Shown here: positions 52,045 to 62,885 of the stretch, piece by piece
Layout: each line of letters starts with the position of its first letter
Position numbering within the stretch: the stretch's first letter is position 1
Assembly (NCBI GenBank): GCA_037952775.1
Contig: JBANAY010000001.1
Span: 1,302,001-1,366,000 of the forward strand
Direction of reading: 5' to 3'
DNA from: Clonostachys chloroleuca
Taxonomy: Eukaryota > Ascomycota > Sordariomycetes > Hypocreales > Bionectriaceae
DNA length: 64,000 nucleotides
Program-made: the position numbers and the translations under genes
The notes under the pieces: generated by a model
The model's input: the letters and a program-made list of their open reading frames with translations, nothing else
What the model was told of the DNA's origin: nothing
Database searches by the model: none

Positions 52045-53319
52045 CTAAGCCCCCGGACTATTGTTCAAAGGTCTCCAGTGGCGCTCCTGCAAGTGCTGAA
52101 GATGGATTTGCTCAACCTCAACGTCTCCGGCTTTCACAGCCTGTCTTCTCCTTCTTTCGTACTCCAAGCCACCGAGTGCAATTGTGCACTGTCTCAGCTT
52201 CGGGCTGAACTTGGAAACATACCTGTCAATCGGACTCATTATATCTCTGTCGGTGATTTTGATGGATTCGGCCTCCTCCATGTAAACCGGGACTCCGATA
52301 TATTCCTTCATGGGGGTTAAATCCCCCCACAACGCCATATAGAACGATGTGAGGTTAGGAAAAGTCGTAGGAAGGGCTTCTAAAAAAGTGTAGAACGTAC
52401 CCAGGTCATCGAGCGGACCAACGACAACAGTATTCGGTGCATACGGCCTGAAGTACCAAACCAATTCCACTGATCTGATCTTGGATAGTCTTTGAGGAAG
52501 AAGAAGTTTGTCCAAGTGCAGGAGCATTTGCCTGCTAGCTGTGTGGATAGTGTTCGTGCCATACAAGACATCTACGCCCTCGCAGTACCTAAAAGCTTTC
52601 AGTCAGCTATATCCTTTATCTAGCGTGCAGATATCAAGAGGGATCCTACGCTTGTCGGCAGCTTAGCAGCCATCCCATTGCTCCTACAAAACACTTTTGC
52701 GGCCGTTCACCGGGCCAAAGGTGACAAAAGTGGCCTTCGACACCACCGAGGCGGCAACGGTCCTCTGAGGCATTGACCGCTCTATCTTTATACTTGTTGT
52801 GCTCGTCGCTTTTAATATCCCACGGCGGGTTTCTGTGGCAGTCGGAACTGCGCCAGATCCATCTTTTTGGCAATGAGGTATCAACTTTATATCTCGTCGT
52901 CTCTTGTCTACACTCGTTTGTCTCGCGATTGTGATTTCCGTGGTTGGACAGATGTTTCATTGAGCCATCGAAATAGGCTTTATCCAAGGGCCGCTCGGGA
53001 TGGTCAAAAGACAGGTCCATATGGATAGTGTGCCCGCCAAATGCCTCGACCAGGATTCGGCGACGAATCTCGAATGGGAGCTTCTGGAAGAAGCTAGACT
53101 GAGCGGTCGCATCGGCAGCAGAGTCGCGTGGATCCTCCCGAGACGCCGACGGCGTAAGAGCTCGCCTCTCAGCTGGTAAGGCTGGCACCGGCTCTGCCAG
53201 CTCAGGGATGTATCGACGAATCTCCCCCACAGCCGTGGCTCGTCCGCTGGTTGGGGATCAGGAATCTGTAGCCGGGGCAGTCTGGACAATCTTGCTCGCA
53301 TATTGGCCGATTCTCTCAT
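52045..53319 (-). CDS. DUF7730-like protein of unknown function (two exons, one probable indel)
   Basis: Exon 1 runs from ATG 53319 to 52650 and exon 2 from 52588 to the stop at 52045. The 61-nt intron (52589-52649) has GTAGGA and TTTTAG ends with a CTGAC branch site, and it splices in phase to give SCRQAYCEGVDVLYGTNT. Motifs seen are FFQKLPFEIRRRILVEAFGG, the YGTN block and LLLPQRLSKIRSVELVW, which I recognise as the fungal DUF7730 layout (F-box-like start, no known function). Between ATG 53319 and the block starting at 53230 the frame must shift by one base. The likely site is the G run at 53222-53226, where one extra G would join the frames and give about 404 residues. An upstream intron is the alternative. 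There is no link to peptide synthesis. Confidence 0.72.
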
Positions 53320-54602
53320 AGCCTCCTGCGTCCTTTACTAGCTCCTGCCCTGTCAGATCGGCTCCTGAGACGAACAGGCGCGAATAGATTGTTGGGTTGT
53401 TGAAATGCGAAGTTCTGATGCCTTAATTCAGTGTCCCTTTCCCGTCGGGCACATTACCTCACTTAGCCCACCATCTATGTCTGGGAAAAGATTACTGAGG
53501 GTATTAAAACACCGACCGTTACTCCTGATTCGTCACGTGGCCTCTCTATATGTAACGTGCGGATGGATTAGTTGGAACTTCAGTGTAGATAAACCAGGGT
53601 GAGCACGCCGAAACCCCTCCATCAGCCTATATCCGAGGGCCTTCATGTTTCGCAATGAAACATGAATGCTACTCACACTTGATCTTGTGTTCTGTAATAG
53701 CATCATAGATAATCTCTAACAGAGAGTTTTGCAACCATATCTGTACCACGGTCATCGATCGGCCCAACTTGCCTCTTCTGGGACCCTGTCTTTGATGGGG
53801 TCTTCTGGGCGGTGTTTCTGGTATTGGGACTTTGGTTCAATAAAGAAGTGGAGTTGCCAAGGGTCTGAACAGCAGGCACAGCCTTCCTAACTATCCTGCA
53901 TCCTCAAGGCGCCTGTCAAGTCCTGTTGAATATTACTAGAGGGGCAGAATTGATACCTCCAGTCCGATCGTAACCTAATAAAGCACGTGCAAGCCAGGCA
54001 GCACACATCATATTTCCCTAGCTCAAGGCAGCGAGTGGCCGTGCGAACCAGATAGCATCATGCATCCAAGGTCTACCTGCTAGATTAGATATAGAATACG
54101 GAGACAAACTGCGGCAGTGAATTATGATTGCACGGGGCCTCTAAAATGAGTGCCAAGAGGCACGGCCACTTCCAAGTCAAGTGTGAAATGTGAAAAGTCC
54201 TGGAAGAATTGTCTCCACAGCAGCACCACATTAAGTATCAGATAACGTAACCCGTTCCTTCTGCTGAGCCATCAATCCCTCTATATTGATGGCGTTAGGA
54301 AGAAAACTGTACCACATATTTCACAAGGCAGTGAAGGTCGTGAAGAAGTTTCTTGAGACTATGCAGGGTTCACGCGGTGTCTACATCTAAGACATTGCCT
54401 CATCTCAGGGTCCAGACTGTCAGCCCAGGCCAAAATCCCTGTCCTATCAACCTTGGCTCAGACAGGGGTACAACTTTTTTAAAGGGCTCAAGATAACACT
54501 CTCCTCCGTTGGGATAGGGGAATAGAAAAGCACACATCTTGGAATTTAAGGCAATCCTTCTCCATAATCAATCCACGACTAATGCATCCGGCAACTAACT
54601 AA
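53320..54602. other. Divergent intergenic region
   Basis: These 1.3 kb separate the start of the DUF7730-like gene (minus) from the secreted-protein gene (+), so they hold both promoters. I found no convincing coding frame, tRNA or transposon ends. A CACGTG palindrome lies at 53534-53539. Confidence 0.5.
54582..54602 (+). promoter_or_regulatory. Short upstream open reading frame
   Basis: A six-codon frame (ATG 54582, TAA 54600-54602) ends on the base directly before the ATG of the next gene at 54603, giving TAAATGATG. Such an abutting upstream frame could lower or condition translation of the main frame. It requires that the transcript start upstream of 54582, which is not known. Confidence 0.4.
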
Positions 54603-55151
54603 ATGATGCTGTCGCTTATCATCTTCTTCTTCTTCTCAAGCCTTGCTCTGGCGGCGGACTATGGCGTTGACGAGCTCACAACTGCCTCCCAGGCTAACGT
54701 ACAAAGTTGCGTTGCCTCCGTGGTGAGTCAAATCAGACCGCCTGAGCCAGCCAACACCCCCTTCAACCAATGGGCCACCAGCACATTCTCTATGCCTGCC
54801 TGTACTATTACAGCGCCAGCTACCTACTCCGAAGACTTCATGAGCTATGACAAAGCTCTATCCACATGGCTTTCAACCGTTCAATCTGTCGCCGACAAAA
54901 TCAACACGAATTGTGGCTATGACACACTGTCTTACAGCTTTGCCAATTACTGTTCCACCTCACGCACTATTTTATTCACACGTGCCCAAACAACTGGAAC
55001 TACAACCTCCTGGGAGACGATCACGATGACCCTACCCCCATATCAAACGCATGATATGATTTACATTGGCGCCGCAGGCCGCCGTAATGATATCTCTCAC
55101 CTGTTGCCGGTTGTTGTTCTCACAACGACTATTATGGCCTTGTTTCTCTGA
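54603..55151 (+). CDS. Small secreted, probably GPI-anchored protein of unknown function
   Basis: This single-exon gene encodes 182 residues. Residues 1-18 form a typical signal peptide (MMLSLIIFFFFSSLALA, then AD). The mature part has four cysteines, at about residues 37, 64, 103 and 119, which could make two disulfides, followed by a Ser/Thr-rich stretch. The chain ends in a hydrophobic tail (LLPVVVLTTTIMALFL) with no charged residue after it, as in GPI-attachment signals. The predicted place is therefore the plasma membrane or cell wall. Two in-frame ATGs open the gene; the first is taken. I do not recognise a named family. The frame is intact. Confidence 0.8.
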   Translation: MMLSLIIFFFFSSLALAADYGVDELTTASQANVQSCVASVVSQIRPPEPANTPFNQWATSTFSMPACTITAPATYSEDFMSYDKALSTWLSTVQSVADKINTNCGYDTLSYSFANYCSTSRTILFTRAQTTGTTTSWETITMTLPPYQTHDMIYIGAAGRRNDISHLLPVVVLTTTIMALFL

Positions 55152-56090
55152 GGTGCCGATGTAAAAGGCCTAGGGATTGGTAAATAATCTACATAGAATG
55201 TACATATCCAAACAATGCCTATATACGAATAAATTGCTTTAGTATACATTCTTATTTGGTCCTCGTTCGTTTCTAACATTGTAGATATCTTCAATACAGT
55301 TGATAGGCAGATTATTTCTTGGTTTTCCGCTGGGAATTGACTGCGATCATGCCCATACTTTCAACGTGGCATGTAATCAAACAACCGTTCCAGTGCAATT
55401 TATGCAGACTCCCCCTCCTTCAGGCCAAAGAAGGAAACCTTACGGTGCATTCTATGGGATTGGTGGTCAATGACTTTGCCTTCTCGTCGTTATTTTTGCC
55501 CTTCGTTGGAAATTGGAAGTTATGTTCCCGGCAGATTTGGGTTAGTCAATGTGCTATGCTGTACGACTCTCATTCTACACCTTCTCGTTTACTGGCTTTT
55601 CGCACTTACCAGACTTTAATGTAATAAATCCAGTTCCTTCTTTCCCGTTTCTTTAAGCATATTCCAAATCCGTTCATATCAAATCATCATGAGACGCTGT
55701 ATTGCCACTCTAGCTGATCGGAGCATATCACTATTTCAAATACACCGTGAGAGCGATTTTCATGTTAGATTCCTGAAAAACTACCAGGAGTTTTAATCAT
55801 TGGTTTGAGGTACCAGTCAAGTGAGTAAGACGCCGCCTTCCACGTTCGGGTTTCGTCTCTATCCAGCTTCAACCAAGTCGTACAGAAGATGATATATTAC
55901 AAATCTTGACTCGCATATATTTAGAGGGTACTATTCTGAAAGAAAGAAATAAAGAAAAAAGAACACTTCTGTCACCAATTTCCAAAACCATAGATCAATA
56001 GGCCATCGACTAGGTAGGAAACAACGGCTCGTGTGCCCCTTCAGATTTTCAATCCTCAAAAGAAATCAAAGTCGTGGAACAAAGAACATT
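55152..56090. other. Convergent intergenic region
   Basis: The region lies between the stops of the secreted-protein gene (+) and the NmrA-like gene (minus). It is A/T-rich and has no supported gene. A 101-codon frame at 55319-55624 lacks homology cues and an ATG at its given start. Confidence 0.5.
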
Positions 56091-57103
56091 CTACGACTGA
56101 TAAATCTTCCGAAGGGTTTCGACAAGCTCCGTAGGTCCTCTCACAACGCCCTCCTCTTCCTCGAAGGTCCCGACCATGATCCCACCAGGCAGTGCAGCTG
56201 TTGTCATATCCACCAACTCTTGAGTCACTGAAGGAGGGGCTTGCTTGGCAAAGAACGAAGACAGTTGGTCTGGAGGAATAACAATGGCCTCAACTGCTTT
56301 TCCAGTAATCTCCTCAAGAGCGCTCTTTACGTCAAGAGAACTGTAATGTCTCGGCCCATAAAGGTTAAAGAAATGCGGATTGGATGGAAGCGGCCGGCCC
56401 ACTTCGAGTAATTTCTGGGCACAAACCGTTCCAACATCTTCGATGCTAATCTATGAACAGAGTCAGATAATACTTCTTATCTCGGAAGTTTCTTGCGATT
56501 GACATACCATCGGAATTTTATGACTCGCTGGAGAGATGGGGGAATAGAACACTGGTGGGTCAAGCTTCAGTGTCTGGAATGCGTGCTGCCAATTGTCTTG
56601 GAAGTAGCCAGGCCGCGGGATGACGACCTCCGCAACGCTGTCCTTCAAGATTTGATCCGAAATATAGTTGACTCGTAAGATTCCCTATTATATTTAGTTT
56701 TTGATGCCCAAGGCATGAGTGTTGAGCGACAACTTACAATATCCCTGTCGTATTGAGAGCCCATGCTCGAAAACAAAACCAGCCTCTTAACTGAAGATGC
56801 CCTTGCTAGAGCCTCCTTCACGTTCTCAGCATGCTTTCTAGCAGTTTCGCCTACGTCAGACCCATCGTAGATAGGCGGTGGGATATAAAAGATGGCATCC
56901 GAGTTACTGAAATCCAGCGAAGGGCTTGAAGCGATGTCCCCTTGGCTTGCAATGAACTTCGGGTGACTCTTGAACTCAGATGGTATTTTGGTAAGATCTC
57001 TGTAAATACCAACAACTCTTGTTGTTTTATCCTCAGAAAGCAAGGCAGATATTGTCGCCTTGCCAGCTTGGGTGGAAGCAGGAATAACTGTAAGTTGTAC
57101 CAT
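56091..57103 (-). CDS. NmrA-like NAD(P)-binding protein (three exons)
   Basis: The exons are 57103-56738, 56684-56508 and 56450-56091, with phase-0 introns of 53 and 57 nt carrying GTAAGT/AATAG and GTATGT/CATAG ends. The product is 300 residues and intact. The N terminus (LTVIPASTQAGKATISALL) is the beta-alpha-beta start of a Rossmann fold with a degenerate glycine motif. It is followed by DAIFYIPPP, the SVKRLVLFSSMGS strand typical of the NmrA/TMR group of atypical short-chain dehydrogenases, and a C-terminal substrate-side lobe. Members are NADP(H)-dependent reductases or redox sensors in the cytosol. It could act on a secondary metabolite, but it lies more than 4.5 kb from the NRPS with other genes between, so a pathway role is only possible. 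Confidence 0.88.
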
Positions 57104-58955
57104 TGTAGTGGTGGTTGAAATCCGAGGCGATTGGACTAGAGCTAATGTGTCTAAAGATTGGGATCCCAGCTATCATGGCTCGGGAAACACCAAGAATATA
57201 TAGTTCTCTTGAGTTTTTGCATCCATAAAATCATTAGAAATACAATATTTGATATCACCCAAGCCGCAAGACGGAGTCCGTGGCTGATGTAGTTATTGTC
57301 CCGCTTCCCGATTATGTCAACTTGACTCATGCCTCCGCATAGTCCGCAAGTCCGCCTCGAGCCAATTTTTTGTCAGTAGATTTACATAATTCCGATTTTT
57401 ACTTTCTTGGAATAATCAAAAATCCAACTATATGGGTGGATTAGTTTCTGTAGTCCTCTCTTACTTTTTACCACGATACTTGCTAGAGCTCTAAACAAGA
57501 TCTGCTGATATACGATGATATCTGCGCACAAAATCAAACATAAAAAGTCGATGGATAGTTCCAACGGCGATTACCAGCAACAAACCACGATCAAACAATG
57601 TAAGGGAAGGCGCTCATGAGATCGTGGACCGGTTATTAAAATAAGATCTTCGCTTTTGCACATCAAGCATGCAGGTTTCAAACGAGGATCTCCGTTACGG
57701 TTCTCAGTCGTCTAACCTCCTGGCATTGCGACTCCCAGAGGTACAATTCATGCAGAACTACTCGTGGATTAAGCATAGGGATGAACCGGGATAGTGTGAT
57801 ACCGAAATTTGCCTTGTAACTCAAACTCCGATACTAATTTAGCCCTGTGGCATCATCTGTATGAGTAGCACGATCGAGTAGTGGTTTCACAGGTTAGCTA
57901 GAGAACAGCGATCAAGCCTACTAGATAGACCAGTGGCCTTAAGTCTGATTAGAAGAGAAAAACGAGGGCGCTTATCCCTGTGTTATGATGAGTAAGGCGT
58001 TGACTTGCAAGCAGCATATCGGGTTTTCTTGGTACTATTCTTAGAGTTTATGAAGTAACCGCATCAGGATCCAAGATCCCAGGTACACCGAAGATCAATG
58101 GAGTTGGGCTAGGCCGATATCAAGGTTGATGATGATCACTCGGGCTGCACAAGATGATTGGATGATCTTATTACGATGGCCAGAGTCTTCCGCGTTCCGA
58201 TAACAATTCTCGATTGTTGCAAAAGAGACACGCAGGCTTTTATTTACCCCTGGCCCCTGCTCCATCGGATACCTCCCCGATTCAACCAAAGCCCTACTTT
58301 ATTAGCTTGATAATGAAACTCAGCAAGAGAATCATGGCGTGGTTGCCGCGGACCAATGCCAAAACCAGGTATCCTTTCAACAACGGTGGGTCGAGAGTGG
58401 CCAGAGCCTAGGATCGCGATCCTTGACCCAACACGGGGGACGAAGCCGGAAGGTTTTACCCCGACACTAGCAACTGGCTTGATTTCCCGCTAACAGATTC
58501 CGCGGCCGGCATCTAAACCTCACGATACTCCCCGGACATATAGATGTAAGGGTCGCGCCATTCCTCCAAAGTCCCCAACTCGCCGTGCCGCACACATGCT
58601 GAACGCAGGGACGAATGGAGCAATACCAACGTAACCATCACACGCCCTGTGGGTAATGTCCGTGCTCTGCGTACAAGCGAGCTGCATGAAGGGCTGAGAG
58701 GTAAGAACGGCGAAGTTCGCTAAAGACCTGCGACCTAGCCAAGATTAAACCCCTGCCGGAGGGATAACGAGAACGGAAGTGCCCGTACATCAGACATTCT
58801 ACTACATATTATCCTAGCGTCCAGTTGCCGGTCTCCATAATCTTCCCAAACACTCGTTGTGATATTCCTCGTTCCTCCCGCGGCGATCCCGCAACCTAAA
58901 TTTCCACATGTAATCGGCCCACAGAACGAACAGCGACACTCGTCAACCGCCCATC
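57104..58955. other. Long divergent intergenic region
   Basis: This region of 1.85 kb between the NmrA-like gene (minus) and the rhodopsin-domain gene (+) must contain both promoters. The left half is A/T-rich and the right half from about 58420 is richer in G/C. I see no coding frame of note, no terminal repeats and no RNA gene. Confidence 0.5.
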
Positions 58956-60347
58956 ATGATCGAGCTCACGCCGGACGCGAACAGCAACTTTCTTGGCTGT
59001 CTGATCATGATCATCGTGGCCTCACTTTCCGTCCTCTGCCGCGTTCTGCTCCGAATCAGCCTCAGCCAGAAATTCCTCCTGGCCGATTATCTACGCTTCT
59101 TTTCCCTTTTGTGTTTGCTGGTAACTGTGGATTGGTTTTCAACTGTAAGTACTAATTCCTAGGATGGGGAGGTTCTTCTCTCGCTCCTTTGCCTCGATCC
59201 AAACACATCGACTGATAGTCATAGCGAATAGACATTTTCAACATTTCAGCATCAGGCACCTTCGAGGCTACACTCATCACAAATCCGAAGGTATCGATGC
59301 AAGAGGCGCAAGAATTCATGAAGGTACAGATATTCCGGGGTCTAGATCCTATCTACGGCAGTGCAATGTACAAAACCAAGTGCTCGGCTAACGAAGAACA
59401 CACGACAGATGGGATACATCCGCCGAACATTTATTCACCATCATTCTGACCTTGGTCAAATTCAGCATCTTATCCTTCTATTGGACGATTTTCTCCGTCA
59501 ACAGGCTACAAAAGAACCTCATCATCGGCACCACAGTCCTCTGCGGGTGCTGGTTCATCACCTTCTTTGTCAGCTTCCTCGTCCAGTGCCGGCCTATCAG
59601 CGCCCTGGGGTCATCATTTGGATCTTCAGAGTTCTGCATGTCGATGCCCGAGCTGCTCCTTGGGTTTGAGCTCACCAACCTATTCATCGATGTCGCCATA
59701 CTCCTGATTCCGACGGTCATGGTCGGGAAGCTGCGGTTAAACGCGATCAAGAAGGTCTCGGTGATTGGTGTTTTTTCTGCTGGGTGCAATGTGAGTAATG
59801 CCATTTTGGATTTACCACCTGACCTTGTGTCCGTTTATCAAGTGCTAAGATATGACAGGGTTTGCGTCACCAGCATCGCTCGACTGACAGCCATCTGGAA
59901 CCCACCAGACGTTATGGCAAACTGTAAGTGCCTCCTTCCTTATGCATAGTGCTTTTTCGGCCGTCGATATGGTATCTAACGAACAACAGTCGATACCGCC
60001 AAGGGAATGCTCTGGTCGACGCTCCAATGGGAATGGCCATTGTCTGCGAGTGTCTCCCGACTTTCGGCCCCATCTTCTCTGGTAAGAGCAAGTTCGGGAG
60101 CCATGCCAAGAGCTGGTACGGGTCTCTACGGGACAAACGAACCCAGAACTCTGGATACAAGATGTCGGATAATCAGAGTTCGAACGGAAGGCCCTGGGCG
60201 GACGATGAGAACAGGTTTCATGCATCGTCCAGAGGCGGCTGGCGTGCTCCGGATGATAACGCGCATGAGACGGATTCTGATCATATTCGCTTGGACCCCT
60301 TACCCCAGAAGGGGATCCGTGTTCGGAAAGACATAGAAGTGAATTAG
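58956..60347 (+). CDS. Fungal rhodopsin-domain (SAT4-type) integral membrane protein, frame-disrupted
   Basis: Probable exons are 58956-59144, 59250-59367, 59409-59783 (or 59790), 59859-59923 and 59990-60347. Hydrophobic helices and family motifs are clear: LIMIIVASLSVLCRVLLRIS, GTFEATLITNPK, TLVKFSILSFYWTIFSVN, VQCRPISA, LIPTVMVGKLRL, VCVTSIARLTAIW and MAIVCECLPTFGPIFSG, then a charged cytosolic tail. This is the seven-helix rhodopsin-domain family common in Pezizomycotina, whose function is mostly unknown. The frame does not carry cleanly across exon 1 to exon 2. It also shifts by one base at about 60025-60027, where one missing A in CCAATGG would restore it. The second intron (41 nt, GTACAA donor) is doubtful. 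It is either a decaying gene or one with consensus errors. Confidence 0.72.
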
Positions 60348-60842
60348 AGTGTGACGATGATGGGGTTGGAGTTCGTAGTTTTCCCCTCCAGTTCCATATA
60401 TCTTCTTGTTTCCTCCTGATTTCTTCTCGGCAAACACTGCGGACAATGCATCAGGGTGACACAGTAGTATTTCTGCACCATTGAACTGCAAGGTAGTACC
60501 AGAACCACGTGTGCATACACCCGCATGGAGCACACCCCCTTCGAGCAGGCTCCGAACAGAAACCCTCCGTTAGTGTAGTCACAGAACCAGGCCTCATAAC
60601 CGTGCTCGGTCCAGGCTCGTAAAACCCTTAAGGGTCCTTATCCTTGTTTGCCATGCGGACCACCGAGTCGCAATGGCTAACACAAGCGAGAGAGGTGCCA
60701 TGGTGCTGGGTTTCTTTCCTGATTCCAGGACATAACTCGAGAGTTCCCGCCGCCTGATTTGGAAAATGTAGCTGGAAGGAGTTCCATCGTTCACTCGCCC
60801 TTGCGTAACCAGCGCATGATCTGAAGTGGCAGCTATCCCATC
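60348..60842. other. Intergenic region upstream of the hydrolase gene
   Basis: This stretch holds the 3' end of the rhodopsin-domain gene and the promoter of the hydrolase. A CACGTG palindrome lies at 60506-60511. I see no coding sequence. Confidence 0.45.
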
Positions 60843-61966
60843 ATGTCTCAGCCTCTACTGTCCAAGCAGCCATTCAAGGCGCTGGCCCAGGCCGGCCTCT
60901 TCTTCGCCCTGCCTCCCTACCTGATCAATGCCATCCTCCGCAACAGCATACCCTCCCTCCGCATCGAGCCAGAATGGTCCTTCAGGACGAGCCTCATGGT
61001 CGGGATCATGCACCTCCAGTACAGCCTCACAGCCGCCACCCGAGACCAGCTCCCCGAGCAGCTGAAAGCCGGCAAGTCAGGTGAATACGTGCGCATCCAC
61101 CCGCCCGACGAAGAGGTCGTCGTCGGCGTCGCCTCCAGCAGCGTCGTCAAGACCAAATCCCAGCCGGGAGTCTGGTACCCGAACGCTCCCCATCCCGAGA
61201 CGGCGCAGGACGAGAAGGTCCTCCTCCACTTCCCCGGCGGCGCCTTCGTCATCGCCGTGCCCGCCGACTTCCTCGGTCCCGTTGTCTCCAAGGATCTCCC
61301 CAAGGCGATTGGGGCGACGAGAATGCTGTACGCGCAGTACCGCCTCGCGCGGGACGAGGAGTCGCGCTTCCCCGGCGCGCTGCTCGACGCCGTCACCTTC
61401 TACAGCCACGTGCTCTCGCTAGGCGTGAAGCCGACGAACATCATCGTGTCGGGCGACTCGGCTGGCGGGACGCTCGCCCTCACGCTGCTGCGGTACCTCC
61501 AGACGTCCGGCTGCGGGCTGCCCTTACCCACGGCCGTCCTCGCGTGGTCGCCGTGGGTGGATATTCCCGCCGACGCGGGGGCAGCGTTCACGAGGGCGCG
61601 GAACAGCCCCAAGGAGATCCTCAACGCCGAGGTCCTCCAGTGGGGTGCGGACGCGTACCGGCCGAGGGGGAGTTGAGTGACGAGGTGGAGGCGTACGTGA
61701 ACCCGCTGCACAGGCCGATTGAGACGCAGGTGCCGCTGTTCCTGCAGGCGGGGGGTAGCGAGGCCTTCATGGACACGGTGGCGAGGTTTGCCGAGGAGCA
61801 GGCCAAGGTCAATGGGAGGGAGTCGACCAGGTTCCACGAGTCGCCGTTTGGGACGCATGATATGCTGGCGTCGCATCATCTTGTGGGGATGACGAGCGAG
61901 AACGAGGCTGCGATTGCGAAGCTGCGAGAGTATCTGGCCGAGGTTGGTGTTTGGGTCGAGCAGTGA
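60843..61966 (+). CDS. Alpha/beta hydrolase of the hormone-sensitive-lipase type, one frame break
   Basis: Starting at ATG 60843, the frame runs to a premature TGA at 61674-61676, and the remainder of the fold continues in the next frame to 61966. One missing G in the run at 61663-61670 explains this; the full length would be about 374 residues. An N-terminal hydrophobic segment (ALAQAGLFFALPPYLINAIL) may anchor it. The oxyanion region reads FPGGAF in place of HGGGF, the nucleophile motif is GDSAGG, and the acid and histidine lie after the break (LFLQAGGSEAF, FGTHDMLASHH). Members hydrolyse esters or lactones. The gene is much richer in G/C at third positions than the NRPS. A role in peptide maturation is conceivable but unsupported. 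Confidence 0.82.
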
Positions 61967-62447
61967 CGAAGCTGATGATAATCGCGGCGCTTGGTGAGAG
62001 GTAATGACAGGCGTTAGTGTAGATATGAGCGAGAAGGATCTTGGTCTTGCTTTAGGCCAAGGATATCATATACCCAGCATTGCTGAAAGAAGGCAGAGTT
62101 CAGTTTTGGGCGATTCATGAGCGGGGCATTGAAAAATTGGGTGTCAAAAATTGGGTGAACATCAGTTTTATTCCTCCTTGAGGGCCTTGAAACTCCAAAA
62201 TAAATACACACACAGCCTAATGACTGGCTTCCCAGGTGCCTCCCATGATATCATTGTTTACCTAAACGCCATCATCCACGCTTGAAGGGAAAGAAGAAAA
62301 AAAAAGGGAAAGAAAAGGAGAAGAAATTGACAAAAGAAAAAGGATAAAAAAGTAATGCTCCATCTCGACGAAAGCAGTCTTCAGCGATGAGCCAGAGTTG
62401 AAGTTGTTGTCGCCCATTTCCTCGCCGTCATATTTGGGAGGATCGGC
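61967..62447. other. Convergent intergenic region
   Basis: The stretch separates the stops of the hydrolase (+) and the small repeat protein (minus). Apart from a purine tract I see no feature in it. Confidence 0.45.
62286..62353. repeat. Low-complexity purine tract
   Basis: Almost every base over about 65 nt is A or G on the + strand, including a run of A near 62300. It lies in the 3' flank of the minus-strand small protein gene, where the transcript would be pyrimidine-rich. It is simple sequence with no coding role. Confidence 0.7.
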
Positions 62448-62885
62448 TTAAGAAGACTTGCGCTCGGCCTCACGGTCGCGGCCTGGAAGCGCGTGGATGC
62501 GGGCTCGGGAGGGCTCGCGGCCGTCCTGCCAGCTGTGCATCTTCTTCTTGCTGCCCCAGAAGAAACTCCAGTTGTCCTTGTTGTTCTTCTTGTGGTCGTG
62601 GCCTGAGAGGCTGTGGATGCGGGCTGTCGACGGTGTTCCTCCTCTCATGCCGCTGTGTGTCTTCTTGTCGCCCCAGTGGTCGCCGGTTATGACGTAGATG
62701 CGGTCTCCTCCATTGACCGAGCGTTCTTCTTCTTCGACCTCGTCGTCTCGTTGCACCATGGGCTCGGCGACGGATTCGATGGTGTCTGCTCGTGAGACAA
62801 GCGCGGCAGTCTGATCGATGGGGGCGGCGACGGCGAGACCCAGGAGGAGGGCCGCTACCAGGCCGAGTTGGTTGACTGCGACCAT
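62448..62885 (-). CDS. Small secreted protein with two imperfect repeats and dibasic sites
   Basis: This single-exon gene encodes 145 residues from ATG 62885 (context CACAAATGG). A signal peptide covers about residues 1-21 (QLGLVAALLLGLAVAAP). An acidic pro-region follows (VQRDDEVEEEERS). The C-terminal half has two related units of about 27 residues. Each starts with WG[DS]KK and carries an H-S pair, a P-S pair, then ARIH[SA]L and a G-x-D end; a lysine/asparagine linker separates them. Lysine pairs before and between the units could be cut by a Kex2-type protease, as in fungal repeat-containing secreted precursors. KR sites, the preferred Kex2 target, are absent. I do not recognise a family. 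No tailoring enzyme gene is next to it within the window. Confidence 0.75.
   Translation of the reverse strand: MVAVNQLGLVAALLLGLAVAAPIDQTAALVSRADTIESVAEPMVQRDDEVEEEERSVNGGDRIYVITGDHWGDKKTHSGMRGGTPSTARIHSLSGHDHKKNNKDNWSFFWGSKKKMHSWQDGREPSRARIHALPGRDREAERKSS
62472..62677. repeat. Two diverged direct repeats inside the small secreted protein gene
   Basis: The stretch 62472-62562 resembles 62592-62677. Both contain GGCCTG, then GTGGATGCGGGCT, then a CTGTGTGTCTTCTTGT-like or GTGCATCTTCTTCTTG-like end followed by CCCCA on the + strand. They encode the two protein units of the minus-strand gene, so the unit arose by internal duplication. Confidence 0.65.

Noticed and set aside
51886..52320. A 144-codon + strand frame
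   Set aside because: It is antisense to the last exon of the DUF7730-like gene, which has intron signals and family motifs.
55319..55624. A 101-codon frame with a CNLC pair suggesting a zinc finger
   Set aside because: The spacing does not complete a C2H2 or other known finger, the region is between convergent genes and no start context supports it.
57104..58955. A transposon remnant in the long intergenic gap
   Set aside because: No terminal inverted repeats, target duplications or transposase or reverse transcriptase fragments were recognisable.
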